A stretch of 64,000 nucleotides of DNA from Candidatus Heimdallarchaeota archaeon. GTDB lineage: Archaea; Asgardarchaeota; Heimdallarchaeia; Heimdallarchaeales; Heimdallarchaeaceae. The position numbers and the translations under genes were made by a program. Below, one piece after another: positions 30,952 to 39,563 of the stretch. Numbering within the stretch: the stretch's first letter is position 1; the number at the start of each line of letters is the position of its first letter. The notes under the pieces were generated by a model. It saw only the letters and a program-made list of their open reading frames with translations. It was not told where the DNA came from and searched no databases. The DNA lies in NCBI GenBank assembly GCA_019057815.1, contig JAHLWR010000005.1, positions 62,001 through 126,000 of the forward strand, in the 5' to 3' direction.

Positions 30952-32058
30952 ATGAATATTGGAAAAAAAACGGAATACAGCAGTATTCTTGAAGAATTTG
31001 GAATCTCAAAGATTAAGAAAGAGCTCTCACGCATTGGTACAGATCACCTTTTCTTCCGAAGAGGTATTGTTTTCGCCCACAGGGATTTTGATAAAATTCT
31101 AAATCGCATAGAGCAAAAAAAGGAATGGGCAATTATCAGTGGGAGAGGACCATCCAATGATTTAACTTATGGTCATCTTATCTTATTTGAACTCATTAAA
31201 TACTTGCAGGAGAAATACCAGTGTCAATTCTTCTTACCTTTTTCAGATGACGAAAAATACGTCTTTAGGAAAATTGATTCACTAAAATCAGCATATAATT
31301 TGGCTTTGAAAAATGCCATTGACATATTTGCTCTTGGTTTTCAACCTAATCAAGTACATGCATATATTTCAAGTTCTACTCCAAGAATTGCATATCTAGC
31401 TTTAACATTCTCAGTCAATCTTACATATAATTCCATTAAATCTGCTCTTGGTTTAATTGGAGATGAGAATATAGGCACACCATACTATTCGTGCATCCAA
31501 GCAGCGCATATACTCCACCCAACAACTGATTACGACCTCCCTGTTGTGGTACCAATAGGACTTGACCAAGACGTGTTCATGAGACTTACAAGAGATGTAG
31601 CAAGGAAAAGAAGAATTACCTTACCAGCTTCATTATACATTAAATACCTAAAAGGATTGGATGGTAGTCCAATGTCCTCTTCCAATCCAGAAAACTGCAT
31701 TTTCCTTAGAGATGGTTCCCAAATTGTAAAAAAGAAAATCTTAAGAGCTTTTACTGGGGGAAGAGCAACGATAAAAGAACAAAGGGAACTAGGTGCTAAC
31801 CCAGAGATTTGTACTATTTATGATTTTTTTGAGAAACTCTTCATTAAGGACGATAAAGAGCTAGCAGATATATGTAGAAGATGTAAAAATGGGGAAATCA
31901 TTTGTGGTCTCGATTGTAAACCTAAACTTATTAGTTTAATTCACGAATTCCAAAAACAATTTGAACAAAGAAAGAAAGGTATAATTAAGAATCTTCACAG
32001 ATATTTTGATCACGAAATAGATATGTCAGAAATCAACGTTAAAAGTGATTCCAAGTGA
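30952..32058 (+). CDS. trpS: Tryptophanyl-tRNA synthetase, divergent signature motifs
   Basis: This is a class Ic aminoacyl-tRNA synthetase of the archaeal/eukaryal TrpRS type, clear from FFRRGIVFAHRDFDKIL, the tRNA/ATP region around GRGPSNDLTYGHL, IQAAHILHPTT, VPIGLDQDVFMRLTRDVA and SPMSSSNPENCIFLRDG. The HIGH motif reads TYGH, and the KMSKS motif reads PMSSS with Pro in place of the first Lys (residue 240). The open frame runs upstream to 30847, but family similarity begins near the ATG at 30952, preceded by AGGGGG; a TTG at 30931 is an alternative. Its stop overlaps the Nog1 start by four bases (GTGA), indicating coupled translation. Confidence 0.88.
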   Translation: MNIGKKTEYSSILEEFGISKIKKELSRIGTDHLFFRRGIVFAHRDFDKILNRIEQKKEWAIISGRGPSNDLTYGHLILFELIKYLQEKYQCQFFLPFSDDEKYVFRKIDSLKSAYNLALKNAIDIFALGFQPNQVHAYISSSTPRIAYLALTFSVNLTYNSIKSALGLIGDENIGTPYYSCIQAAHILHPTTDYDLPVVVPIGLDQDVFMRLTRDVARKRRITLPASLYIKYLKGLDGSPMSSSNPENCIFLRDGSQIVKKKILRAFTGGRATIKEQRELGANPEICTIYDFFEKLFIKDDKELADICRRCKNGEIICGLDCKPKLISLIHEFQKQFEQRKKGIIKNLHRYFDHEIDMSEINVKSDSK

Positions 32059-33170
32059 ATGAAGAAAAAGAGAACCGTAACCCATTTAGAAGGGTTTCTC
32101 ATATTTCCCCAGTTAAAGATATCATCGAATACTCCTTTAGTCGGTCCCAGTCTGCTATCGCAAAAAAACAAAAAAAACGTAGAACACGTGAAGAGAAAAT
32201 CGCGGCTAATGAAAAGGCAAAAGTCTCAGTTTTAGCGACAGAATTTATAACAAGATTAGACAATATAGTGATAAAATTTCCTTCAATAGACCAACTACAC
32301 CCATTTTATAAAGAAATTTGTGATTTAATTGGAGGTACAGACAAAATAAAAAAGATTCTCGGGAGAATTAGTGGAATTTCTAGACAAATCGAAAAAATTA
32401 AAGTAGAACTAATAGAAAAACTTGATCAGACAGATCACCCGGTCACAATGGCAGAAATAAGAAGAGAAGCTGGTGGAAGGTTTGTTTCTCTAGTTAAAAA
32501 AGCTCAAGGAGATATTAAACAGTTAATTAGATTTATAAAACAATTGAAAGCTGTACCCGATTTTGACGTTTCTCTACCTACAGTGGTTGTTGCAGGAGCT
32601 CCAAATGTGGGAAAATCCTCACTTGTAAGAGAAATATCAACAGGAACACCAGAAATAGGAGAATATCCCTTCACAACAAAGAAAATTATCTTTGGACACT
32701 GGGATTTACTCTATACAATTGCCCAAGTTGTAGATACACCAGGTTTGTTAGATAGACCATTTAAAGAGAGAAATATAATCGAACTCCAAAGTATTACTTC
32801 AATTCGTCACATCGCAGATATTATTGTATTTATGTTTGATTTATCAAAAGAAACTGCACTTCCACAGCAAGAGCAGTTGAATCTATTTAATGATATTATA
32901 GAAAAATTCCCAGAAACACCAGTTATCAAAGTCTTAAACAAAGTTGACATTTTGTCACCAACAAAGATTGAAGAAACACAAATATCTTTAAATCAAGACT
33001 TCAACATCTCAACTTTAACAAAAGAAGGCATACCAAATTTTACTATTAAACTAAAAGAAGCATTAGATCAAGTTATAAAAACCAATGAGAAATTCAAAAG
33101 CTTACTGCAATTGGAAATAGCAGAAGAATATATCTATAAAAGTGATGAAAAAATGGATTACGACATTTAG
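32055..33170 (+). CDS. nog1: Nog1-family GTPase
   Basis: Nog1 is a GTPase of 60S/50S assembly. Residues 1-170 form the N-terminal helical bundle of Nog1 (basic, with RREAGGRFVSLVKKAQGDIK). G1 is GAPNVGKSS at about residue 181, G3 is DTPGLLDRP and G4 is NKVD. At 371 residues it is close to archaeal Nog1, which lacks the eukaryal C-terminal extension. Translation starts at a GTG that overlaps the trpS stop codon (GTGA), so the two genes are co-translated. Confidence 0.92.
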   Translation: MNEEKENRNPFRRVSHISPVKDIIEYSFSRSQSAIAKKQKKRRTREEKIAANEKAKVSVLATEFITRLDNIVIKFPSIDQLHPFYKEICDLIGGTDKIKKILGRISGISRQIEKIKVELIEKLDQTDHPVTMAEIRREAGGRFVSLVKKAQGDIKQLIRFIKQLKAVPDFDVSLPTVVVAGAPNVGKSSLVREISTGTPEIGEYPFTTKKIIFGHWDLLYTIAQVVDTPGLLDRPFKERNIIELQSITSIRHIADIIVFMFDLSKETALPQQEQLNLFNDIIEKFPETPVIKVLNKVDILSPTKIEETQISLNQDFNISTLTKEGIPNFTIKLKEALDQVIKTNEKFKSLLQLEIAEEYIYKSDEKMDYDI

Positions 33171-33320
33171 TAATTTTTCTAAAGATAGTTCATTACTAGA
33201 GAAAAAATCTATGGTTTTGTAGGTAAAACCGCTAAAGTTGAGTGCTAAAAAGTTGAACCAATAGATGCGAGATTCAAATCCTGTTTGGAACATTCTTAAA
33301 CAACTCCAATTACAAGTTGT

Positions 33321-34064
33321 TTACACGAACATTCCTTTATCTGTGTCGTTTTCTTTTCCTGTCTTTGTTTTACTAGCTTGCAACAATGATTGTATTTCCT
33401 TTTCAATTTTTTCCGCTTGTTCAAGTAACCCCTCAACCTCAATTGGTGTATTAAGTACTTTGCTTATCTCTTCAACTGCTACGCTAGCAGCTACTGGGTC
33501 AGGTCTTGATCGTTCTGCATATGGCAATAGAGATAATGCAGGGAAATTCTTTAATTCATAAAACATCAACAGATACGCCAATGGTCCTGTAACATACAAA
33601 CCCTCGTCTAAGATTGGCAAGTCTAAAGATGGATTTTCTTTGAGGAAATTTTGAGTATAAATTACTTTCAGTCTGTTTTCGTCCTGTAGTCTCCTATCTA
33701 GACCACCAACAAGTATTGTTTGCTTGAATTTTTCTTCTATTGACCATTCAACAATTGTTTTTGTAAATTTTAGATGTTCTGTTTTTATCGGTTCAAAGAT
33801 TGGTAGAACAATTACAAGATCATCTTTTCTATATATTTCAAATGGAAATGTGATTTTTTTATTTTTGATCGTGATAAATTGAGGAAGATTATCAGTAATA
33901 ATAAAACCTATTCTCTCTGCTCCTAATTTGTCAACAATGTGGCTTATAGATATAAAACCACATTCACCAATGCCGTGCCAACCGTTCAAAAGAGTGCAAC
34001 CTTCAAAGTTTTGTTTCTCCTTAAAAATAAACTGAATATCATCATAGTTACTTATTGATTCCAT
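33321..34064 (-). CDS. PAC2-family proteasome assembly chaperone (PbaB-like)
   Basis: This 247-residue protein has the PAC2 fold pattern: an N-terminal strand LNGWHGIGECGFISISHIVDKLGAERIG, a second beta block DDLVIVLPIF, and PILDEGLYVTGPLAYLLMFYELKNFPALSLLPYAERSRPDPVAAS, the most recognisable block of archaeal PAC2 proteins. It ends in a C-terminal helix. Archaeal PbaA/PbaB assist proteasome core assembly. GGAG lies eight bases before the ATG. It follows the L3-L4-L23-L2 cluster on the same strand after 160 bases. Confidence 0.85.
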   Translation of the reverse strand: MESISNYDDIQFIFKEKQNFEGCTLLNGWHGIGECGFISISHIVDKLGAERIGFIITDNLPQFITIKNKKITFPFEIYRKDDLVIVLPIFEPIKTEHLKFTKTIVEWSIEEKFKQTILVGGLDRRLQDENRLKVIYTQNFLKENPSLDLPILDEGLYVTGPLAYLLMFYELKNFPALSLLPYAERSRPDPVAASVAVEEISKVLNTPIEVEGLLEQAEKIEKEIQSLLQASKTKTGKENDTDKGMFV

Positions 34065-34224
34065 CTCATTATCTCCTTAACATTAATTTATACCACTTGC
34101 TTTTTAATGACTAGGTTTTATGATATAATTCTGTCTTCTTGTCGCCTAACAGAATCTTTCGCGGAGAGCCAAGGCTGGAAACAAAAAGTTATCATAAAAT
34201 AAAAAAAGAAATAAAAAGAGGAAA

Positions 34225-34959
34225 TTATTTCTTCCCTTTTCTTCTTCCACTTCTTCTAGCTGCAATCAGGCCTACTTTTCTACCTGGTTGAGCATTTCGA
34301 GAAACAGTTGTTGAACGAGGGGGTCCTTGATGAGCACCACCACCATGTGGATGAGAGACAGGATTCATAGCTACTCCCCTGACTTTTGGCCAATAATGTC
34401 CTTTTGCTTTCATAAGATGATGTTTAACTCCTGCCTTGACGAATGGCTTTTCTGTTCGCCCGCCACCAGCTACAATGCCAATCGTTGCTCTACACCTTTG
34501 AGGAATTTCCTTCATTTCACCACTAGGTAGTTGAAGCGTAAGTTTACCTTTATCGCGGCCTAGAATTGTTGCATATCCCCCACTAGAGCGAATTAACCGC
34601 CCTCCATCTCCTGGAGTAAGTTCAATATTAAAGACAGGGGCTCCATCTGGAATAGCTTGTAATGGCATTGTGTTTCCTAGGCTAACAGTTGCTTCTGAAC
34701 CGTACTCTATTGTTTGTCCTACTCGTATTCCTTCAGAAGGTAGAATTATTTTCTTTAATCCATCGTCAAAAAGTATCTCGGCTACAGGAGCACCTCTACC
34801 TGGATCATGAACGATGTCTTTTACAACACCAGTTATTATTCCTGAATATTCAATTTTAGCTATTTTCCTATATTTAACACTACCTTTCTTTTTATGGGAA
34901 GCAGCTCGAAATTGTGAAGTTCCTCTACCTCTCCTTTGAACAAGAATTTTCTTACCCAT
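34225..34959 (-). CDS. rpl2: Ribosomal protein L2 (uL2)
   Basis: uL2 supports the peptidyl transferase centre and subunit joining. The 244 residues carry the basic N-terminus, GGGRTEKPFVKAG, and the C-terminal GGGAHQGPPRSTT loop with the conserved histidines. A perfect GGTGAT ribosome-binding site precedes the ATG. It is the last gene of the L3-L4-L23-L2 operon; the usual S19, L22 and S3 genes do not follow. Confidence 0.97.
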   Translation of the reverse strand: MGKKILVQRRGRGTSQFRAASHKKKGSVKYRKIAKIEYSGIITGVVKDIVHDPGRGAPVAEILFDDGLKKIILPSEGIRVGQTIEYGSEATVSLGNTMPLQAIPDGAPVFNIELTPGDGGRLIRSSGGYATILGRDKGKLTLQLPSGEMKEIPQRCRATIGIVAGGGRTEKPFVKAGVKHHLMKAKGHYWPKVRGVAMNPVSHPHGGGAHQGPPRSTTVSRNAQPGRKVGLIAARRSGRRKGKK

Positions 34960-34972
34960 TTTATCACCTTCT

Positions 34973-35233
34973 TTAGAATAACCCCATCTTTGAGGCTATA
35001 TCAGCAGCATCATCAAATTCACTAAGTCTAACATAGGCTTTCTTTTGTCCTTGAGGTGTTATTAAAGTGTTTATTTTCACAACTTGAACGTTATACAACT
35101 TTTCCATAGTGTGCTTTATTTGGTGTTTAGTTGCTTGTCTATCAACTAGAATTACTAGTTTGTTTTCCTTTTCAATCAGTTCAAAATCTTTTTCACTAAT
35201 CAAAGGTTTAATTACTATTTTATATTCATCCAT
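34973..35233 (-). CDS. rpl23: Ribosomal protein L23 (uL23)
   Basis: uL23 lies at the exit of the nascent-peptide tunnel and contacts SRP and chaperones. The 86-residue protein has the family plan: IVIKPLISEKDFELIEKENKLVILVDR, then KHQIKHTMEKLYNVQVVKINTLITPQGQKKAYVRL. It lies between L4 (7-base gap) and L2 (13-base gap) in the conserved S10-operon order, all on the minus strand. Confidence 0.96.
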   Translation of the reverse strand: MDEYKIVIKPLISEKDFELIEKENKLVILVDRQATKHQIKHTMEKLYNVQVVKINTLITPQGQKKAYVRLSEFDDAADIASKMGLF

Positions 35234-35240
35234 TTTTCAC

Positions 35241-36026
35241 TCACCCAAAACGTTCATTTAAAGTTCTTATTGCATCATCAGTCCAAATAGTGAGTCTACC
35301 AGGGTGAGTACCAGGAGCTAAAAGTTCGGTTGTAAGTTGTTTCACCTCTACAATTGTTGCACCTAGAATATTGTTTCCAGCTTTGATTAGGTCGCAATTG
35401 TTATTCCCAACTATTAATAAAGGACCCACAGGAACCTTATACTTGCGCCCTCTTCGTTTTCCTTTACCAGGTCTTATATTCTTTCCATTTTTCACCCTAT
35501 TCAAATCAGGAGACAAACCTAAATTATCCAAAAGTTTAACAACATCCCTAGTTTTTACAAGTGTTTCAGCTTTAGATTCCACTACTATTGGGAAATCAAT
35601 TTTTCCTTCAAATTTATGACCTCTTTGACTTACATGTTCTTCATGTATAGTATATGCTATAGCGGATTTAAGAGCTAAGAGATGTTCTTTTCTATTAACT
35701 TTCTCAATTATTTTTTTCTCAGCTTTAGGAGGATGTGCTTTATGACCTCCCCTTACATTAGGAATAAAAGCTGCTCTTTGTGCACTATGAGTTCGTGAAC
35801 CTTTTCGTCTTGGAACTCTTGCAGCTCCTCTACCTGTTCCCCAATTCTCAACAGCTACAAGGCGACCAGCTAATGGACTAACCCCTTTTGGTTGTCTCTT
35901 CCAACTTTGTTCTGCAAGAACTGCCCTTCTTATCACATCAGGGCGCAAAGGTGTTCTAAATACAGATGGAAGTTTGATTGATTCTGATTTTTTCTTCCCA
36001 TTTATTGAATAAATTGCTACATTCAT
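35241..36026 (-). CDS. rpl4: Ribosomal protein L4 (uL4)
   Basis: uL4 lines the peptide exit tunnel. The 261 residues include PLRPDVIRRAVLAEQSW, the tunnel loop with GRLVAVENWGTGRGAARVPRRKGSR, and the C-terminal LLAPGTHPGRLTIWTDDAI of the archaeal/eukaryal type. The frame is open from an ATG at 36035, but GAGATGAT precedes the ATG at 36026 and MNVAIYSI matches the family start. L3 lies directly upstream. Confidence 0.96.
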   Translation of the reverse strand: MNVAIYSINGKKKSESIKLPSVFRTPLRPDVIRRAVLAEQSWKRQPKGVSPLAGRLVAVENWGTGRGAARVPRRKGSRTHSAQRAAFIPNVRGGHKAHPPKAEKKIIEKVNRKEHLLALKSAIAYTIHEEHVSQRGHKFEGKIDFPIVVESKAETLVKTRDVVKLLDNLGLSPDLNRVKNGKNIRPGKGKRRGRKYKVPVGPLLIVGNNNCDLIKAGNNILGATIVEVKQLTTELLAPGTHPGRLTIWTDDAIRTLNERFG

Positions 36027-36042
36027 TTTTATCATCTCGCAC

Positions 36043-37053
36043 TTAACCTTGTTGGCTCTCCGTTGAGATGTAAAGAATCCTAGGTTCTTTTTCTGGTTGT
36101 GGTGTTTTTCTCATAGGTTCTCTAAGCATTACTGTCCTTTTTTTAGAACCAGGAATTGACCCTTTAAGTAACACATAATTATTTTTAACTAATCCGTAGT
36201 TAACAAAACCACCTTTGGGAACAATTTCTGCGCCATCTGATCCAATTTGCATTATACGTTTATTATACTCAGTACGGACATTAAAACCCATTTGTCCATA
36301 TCGGGGAATTGTCCACATCGTACGACCAGGAGTCCATGGACCTATAGAACCGACACCACGTTTTGTTCCTTTCGATTTGTGTTGAAGGATTTTTACTCCA
36401 TGCCTTTTTACAGGACCTTGAAATCCTTTACCTTTCGTTACACCAATAGAATCTACAAATTCACCAGGTTTAAAAACGTCTCGTATAAGAACTTCCTTTC
36501 CGAGTAGTGAAAGACCATACTCATAACCATCACTAATGCTTTTATAACCAATTTTGATTTCAGCAATTGAAGGAGTTTTCATTCCAATACCTGTTAAGTG
36601 TGGTTGAGTATGAACTATAGCTCGAAGTTCATCAATTTCATCAAGCTTTTCCTCGAATATTTTCTTTGTTTTCTCAAAATCATAGTTTTTTGGAGTTTTA
36701 ACTTTACGTTCAAGTTCATCCTTTCTTTCTAGAGTTCTGAGGTCTGCTATAATTTCAAGACCATAAGGAGTCTTGTTGTATCCACGTAGACCGAAAACGA
36801 CCATTGGTGGTGTTTCGACTACCGTCACTGATACTGTCACCTCTCTATTTGCCAGATGGCTTCTTGGACGGTCTACAACATAAACACAATGTGTCATCCC
36901 GGCTTTGAAACCAAGAAAACCCATTAGTTTTGAGGAGCCATCGTGTTCTGGCCATGCTCGAGGTGAAGGTACTATTCGTCTTGCTCTAACCCTTCGATAT
37001 CCTAATGATGATCGATGGGGTGCACTTACCCTTCTGTGACCCACATTATACAC
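36043..37053 (-). CDS. rpl3: Ribosomal protein L3 (uL3)
   Basis: uL3 reaches into the peptidyl transferase centre. The sequence has GHRRVSAPHRSSLGYRRVRARR, FLGFKAGMTHCVYVVDRP, and the long central block GVTKGKGFQGPVKRHGVKIL of the archaeal/eukaryal form (336 residues). The start is GTG at 37053 or GTG at 37044; AAAGGA lies upstream of both. It is the first gene of the operon, with a 170-base gap to rtcA upstream that should hold the promoter. Confidence 0.97.
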   Translation of the reverse strand: MYNVGHRRVSAPHRSSLGYRRVRARRIVPSPRAWPEHDGSSKLMGFLGFKAGMTHCVYVVDRPRSHLANREVTVSVTVVETPPMVVFGLRGYNKTPYGLEIIADLRTLERKDELERKVKTPKNYDFEKTKKIFEEKLDEIDELRAIVHTQPHLTGIGMKTPSIAEIKIGYKSISDGYEYGLSLLGKEVLIRDVFKPGEFVDSIGVTKGKGFQGPVKRHGVKILQHKSKGTKRGVGSIGPWTPGRTMWTIPRYGQMGFNVRTEYNKRIMQIGSDGAEIVPKGGFVNYGLVKNNYVLLKGSIPGSKKRTVMLREPMRKTPQPEKEPRILYISTESQQG

Positions 37054-37223
37054 GTCCTTTCATATTGTTGACTTTTATACGCCTTTCATTTACAATGAAG
37101 ATGTATCGCTATTTTGTACTAACTTCTATACAAAATGTGCTCTAACGTCGTACTCCCTCAATGATAACATCATATAAATATGTCGTTCTTTTAGTTTTAA
37201 AAAACGCTTTTTGAAACGTTCTA

Positions 37224-38258
37224 CTAATTTTTAACGTTTATTAAGTAACTCCCTCGTTCTTTTATAACTTCAATTTTAGATCTAGTTAACTTGTGTATAA
37301 GATCAATATTAGTTTTGGTGTGATTTGTAATTTTTCCTGTAAGAATACTGGAGTTTCCATCTGTTAGGGCCATTGGAACGATTAATTGATCGGCTGCATA
37401 TTCGTCTACTGTTGAATTACCTTCATAGTTTTTTTTCCATTTGTGTGCACATAGTTTTCCTACATGTTCAGAGGTTAATTTTCTATCTCCAGTAACAAAA
37501 CACCCTGTAATACCACCATTTGAGTAATGACTTATAACAGTTAATCCAGTTCCTGGGGAAAGGCTGTTTACATACTTTACTCTAGGAATTATATCTATAT
37601 TAACATTAATAGCGCTTAAAAAAGAATTAAGCTGTCTTTCAGCTACTTTTCTTTGTCTGAGAATAGATGACGCTATTGAATAAACCTTTAAACTAATTAA
37701 ATCACCTTTATCATTTAATATTAAAGGTTCTAGAGAAGTATGCTTGTGAAAAGAAAATTCGCATTTTGCTCCTCCTTTAGGATAAAAACCATATTTTCCT
37801 ATCTTTAAAGTAATTTGTTTATTCATATTGCTCAACAACGGATAGATTACACTTTCTATGTACTCAACAGATGGAGCCCATTTTCCATGTGTTGCCCCTC
37901 CATTAATAACTAACTCTATAGTCCTTGTTTGAGAAAAAGCATAGTATAAAACTGCTTGAGCTACTAAGGGAATGCTTCCCGCAGTTTTTATATTTACTTT
38001 AGCTAAATCACACTTAGCTTTTCCAGGAGAAACCTCAATTGCAGAACTACCTATCCTACAACCCTTAATTTTCATTCCAGAGAGTTGTTGAATCGCTCTA
38101 ACTGCCTCTACATGCTGTGCTTGAAGACCAGGATTTGGACGGTTAGACCTAATATTTTCTAGTTTAATAGGGGTTTTTGTTGTAGTCGCTAAAGCCAGTG
38201 CTATTCTTATTATTGACCCCCCTCCTTCGCCTATAGAACAGTCTACTCTATATATCAT
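37224..38258 (-). CDS. rtcA: RNA 3'-terminal phosphate cyclase
   Basis: RtcA converts an RNA 3'-phosphate to a 2',3'-cyclic phosphate through a covalent AMP-histidine. The 344 residues show GEGGGSIIRIALALA, the family glycine-rich N-terminus, NPGLQAQHVEAVRAI, GKYGFYPKGGAKCEF and DEYAADQLIVPMAL. The C-terminal TNHTKTNI holds the likely adenylated His. It follows the rpoD-L18e-L13-S9 operon 37 bases after S9, where rpoN and rpoK are usual in archaea. Confidence 0.93.
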   Translation of the reverse strand: MIYRVDCSIGEGGGSIIRIALALATTTKTPIKLENIRSNRPNPGLQAQHVEAVRAIQQLSGMKIKGCRIGSSAIEVSPGKAKCDLAKVNIKTAGSIPLVAQAVLYYAFSQTRTIELVINGGATHGKWAPSVEYIESVIYPLLSNMNKQITLKIGKYGFYPKGGAKCEFSFHKHTSLEPLILNDKGDLISLKVYSIASSILRQRKVAERQLNSFLSAINVNIDIIPRVKYVNSLSPGTGLTVISHYSNGGITGCFVTGDRKLTSEHVGKLCAHKWKKNYEGNSTVDEYAADQLIVPMALTDGNSSILTGKITNHTKTNIDLIHKLTRSKIEVIKERGSYLINVKN

Positions 38259-38295
38259 CTTAAATTAAAGAATTGAAAGAAGGAAATAAAAAAGT

Positions 38296-38709
38296 TTATC
38301 GATAGGATTTCTGAAATCTTGAACGAGAACTTCTTCCACCAAAGTGTTTTGGTTCTGTTCTTCTTGGATCTCCAGAAACTATTGTTTTGTCATATATAAC
38401 AAACTTTTCTTTAAGACTCAAATCCTCAAAATACTCAATAAGGCCACGAGCAATAGCTGTACGAATAGCATCAGCTTGTCCAATAACACCTCCCCCTCTA
38501 ACATTTGCTTTTATATCTACTTTATTTCTCATGTCCTCTCCTGCTAGTGAAAAAACTTCATTCACTTTTACCCTACTTAGCTCATTGGGGAGGATTTCTA
38601 GGGGGACACCGTTAACTCTTACTTTTCCTTTTCCTTTCTTTATAGTTACACGAGCGATTGCAGTTTTTCGTTTTCCAGAAGAAACAATTACTTTACCCAC
38701 ATCTTTCAC
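38296..38709 (-). CDS. rps9: Ribosomal protein S9 (uS9)
   Basis: uS9's C-terminal tail touches the P-site tRNA. SSGKRKTAIARVTIKKGKG, GVIGQADAIRTAIARGLIEY, and the C-terminal DPRRTEPKHFGGRSSRSRFQKSYR are diagnostic. The frame is open from an ATG at 38739, which would overlap rpl13 by 28 bases. The GTG at 38709, three bases past the rpl13 stop, fits the family start (137 residues), so I use it. Confidence 0.95.
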   Translation of the reverse strand: MKDVGKVIVSSGKRKTAIARVTIKKGKGKVRVNGVPLEILPNELSRVKVNEVFSLAGEDMRNKVDIKANVRGGGVIGQADAIRTAIARGLIEYFEDLSLKEKFVIYDKTIVSGDPRRTEPKHFGGRSSRSRFQKSYR

Positions 38710-38711
38710 CT

Positions 38712-39182
38712 TTAATCTTGCCAACCAAATTCCTTGCAAAGATCACCAATCGTAATTGATTTGCAGTTTAATTTATCCGCATCTGCATGTTTTGGTTTTA
38801 TTAATTCTTGCCCTACAAATTCTTTTGGAATACCAATATAGGTCATTAATCTATGGTGGGCCGCTTTACCACGGCTTTTCTTCATTGGTAACATTCCTCT
38901 TACAGTACGCCTGACTAAACGATCAGGACGTTTTGGATGAAAGGGTCCCCTTCGAGGATTTGTTGCAGTATGAATTTGCTGGATTTCTCTATATTCTTTT
39001 AATATTGAATGTTTTTTGCCAGATATTATTGCCTTCTCGCAATTAACAATATTTACAGCATGTCCTTCTAACAAGTATTTTGCTACTTCAGAACTTAAAC
39101 GGCCTAAAACGGCATTTTTTGCGTCAATATGTATTTTAGGGACGATGGTTGGCTGTTCTACATCTTTTATTCCTTTTTGCAT
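38712..39182 (-). CDS. rpl13: Ribosomal protein L13 (uL13)
   Basis: uL13 is a large-subunit protein. The 156 residues contain IDAKNAVLGRLSSEVAKYLLEG, VNCEKAIISG, RGPFHPKRPDRLVRRTVRGMLPMKKSRG and YIGIPKEF, as in archaeal and eukaryal L13. About a dozen N-terminal residues precede the conserved core. It is 13 bases after L18e and directly followed by S9, the standard archaeal order. Confidence 0.96.
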   Translation of the reverse strand: MQKGIKDVEQPTIVPKIHIDAKNAVLGRLSSEVAKYLLEGHAVNIVNCEKAIISGKKHSILKEYREIQQIHTATNPRRGPFHPKRPDRLVRRTVRGMLPMKKSRGKAAHHRLMTYIGIPKEFVGQELIKPKHADADKLNCKSITIGDLCKEFGWQD

Positions 39183-39195
39183 AGTTTATGCACCA

Positions 39196-39561
39196 TTAAA
39201 CAATTATTCTAGTTTTACTGATTTCAGGTTTTGAATCCATGAAATCTTTAATTGATAGGAAGGTGCTCTTTGAATTCTTAATTTTCTCTGTTGCCATTTC
39301 GGAAGCTTTAAGCGCAGCAATAGTTACTGTATGTTCTAAATCCCCAGAACTTAATACGCTTCCAGGAATAATCACTATGTCACCTTCTTTTGTATTCCTG
39401 TTTATTTTACTTAAGTTCACCGACGTTCTTTGTCTTCTGGAATTTTCAAGCCTTTCTGCTACAGTCTTCCATAAAGCTATTTTGGTTTCGGAGGATAGTT
39501 TTTTTAATTGATTTATTAAATCTTTTACATTTGGATCAGTGGGGCCGGTTCTTTTAGGCAT
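39196..39561 (-). CDS. rpl18e: Ribosomal protein L18e (eL18)
   Basis: This is an archaeal/eukaryal-specific large-subunit protein. The 121 residues have the family's helical N-terminus (VKDLINQLKKLSSETKIALWKTVAERL), VNLSKINRNTKEGDIVIIPGSVLSSGDL and the C-terminal SIKDFMDSKPE. It starts two bases after the rpoD stop and precedes L13, in conserved order. Confidence 0.95.
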   Translation of the reverse strand: MPKRTGPTDPNVKDLINQLKKLSSETKIALWKTVAERLENSRRQRTSVNLSKINRNTKEGDIVIIPGSVLSSGDLEHTVTIAALKASEMATEKIKNSKSTFLSIKDFMDSKPEISKTRIIV

Positions 39562-39563
39562 TT

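Noticed and set aside
33171-33320. tRNA-like GATTCAAATCC in the gap after nog1
   Set aside because: The flanking bases do not form a T-stem or acceptor stem; it is a chance match to a T-loop.
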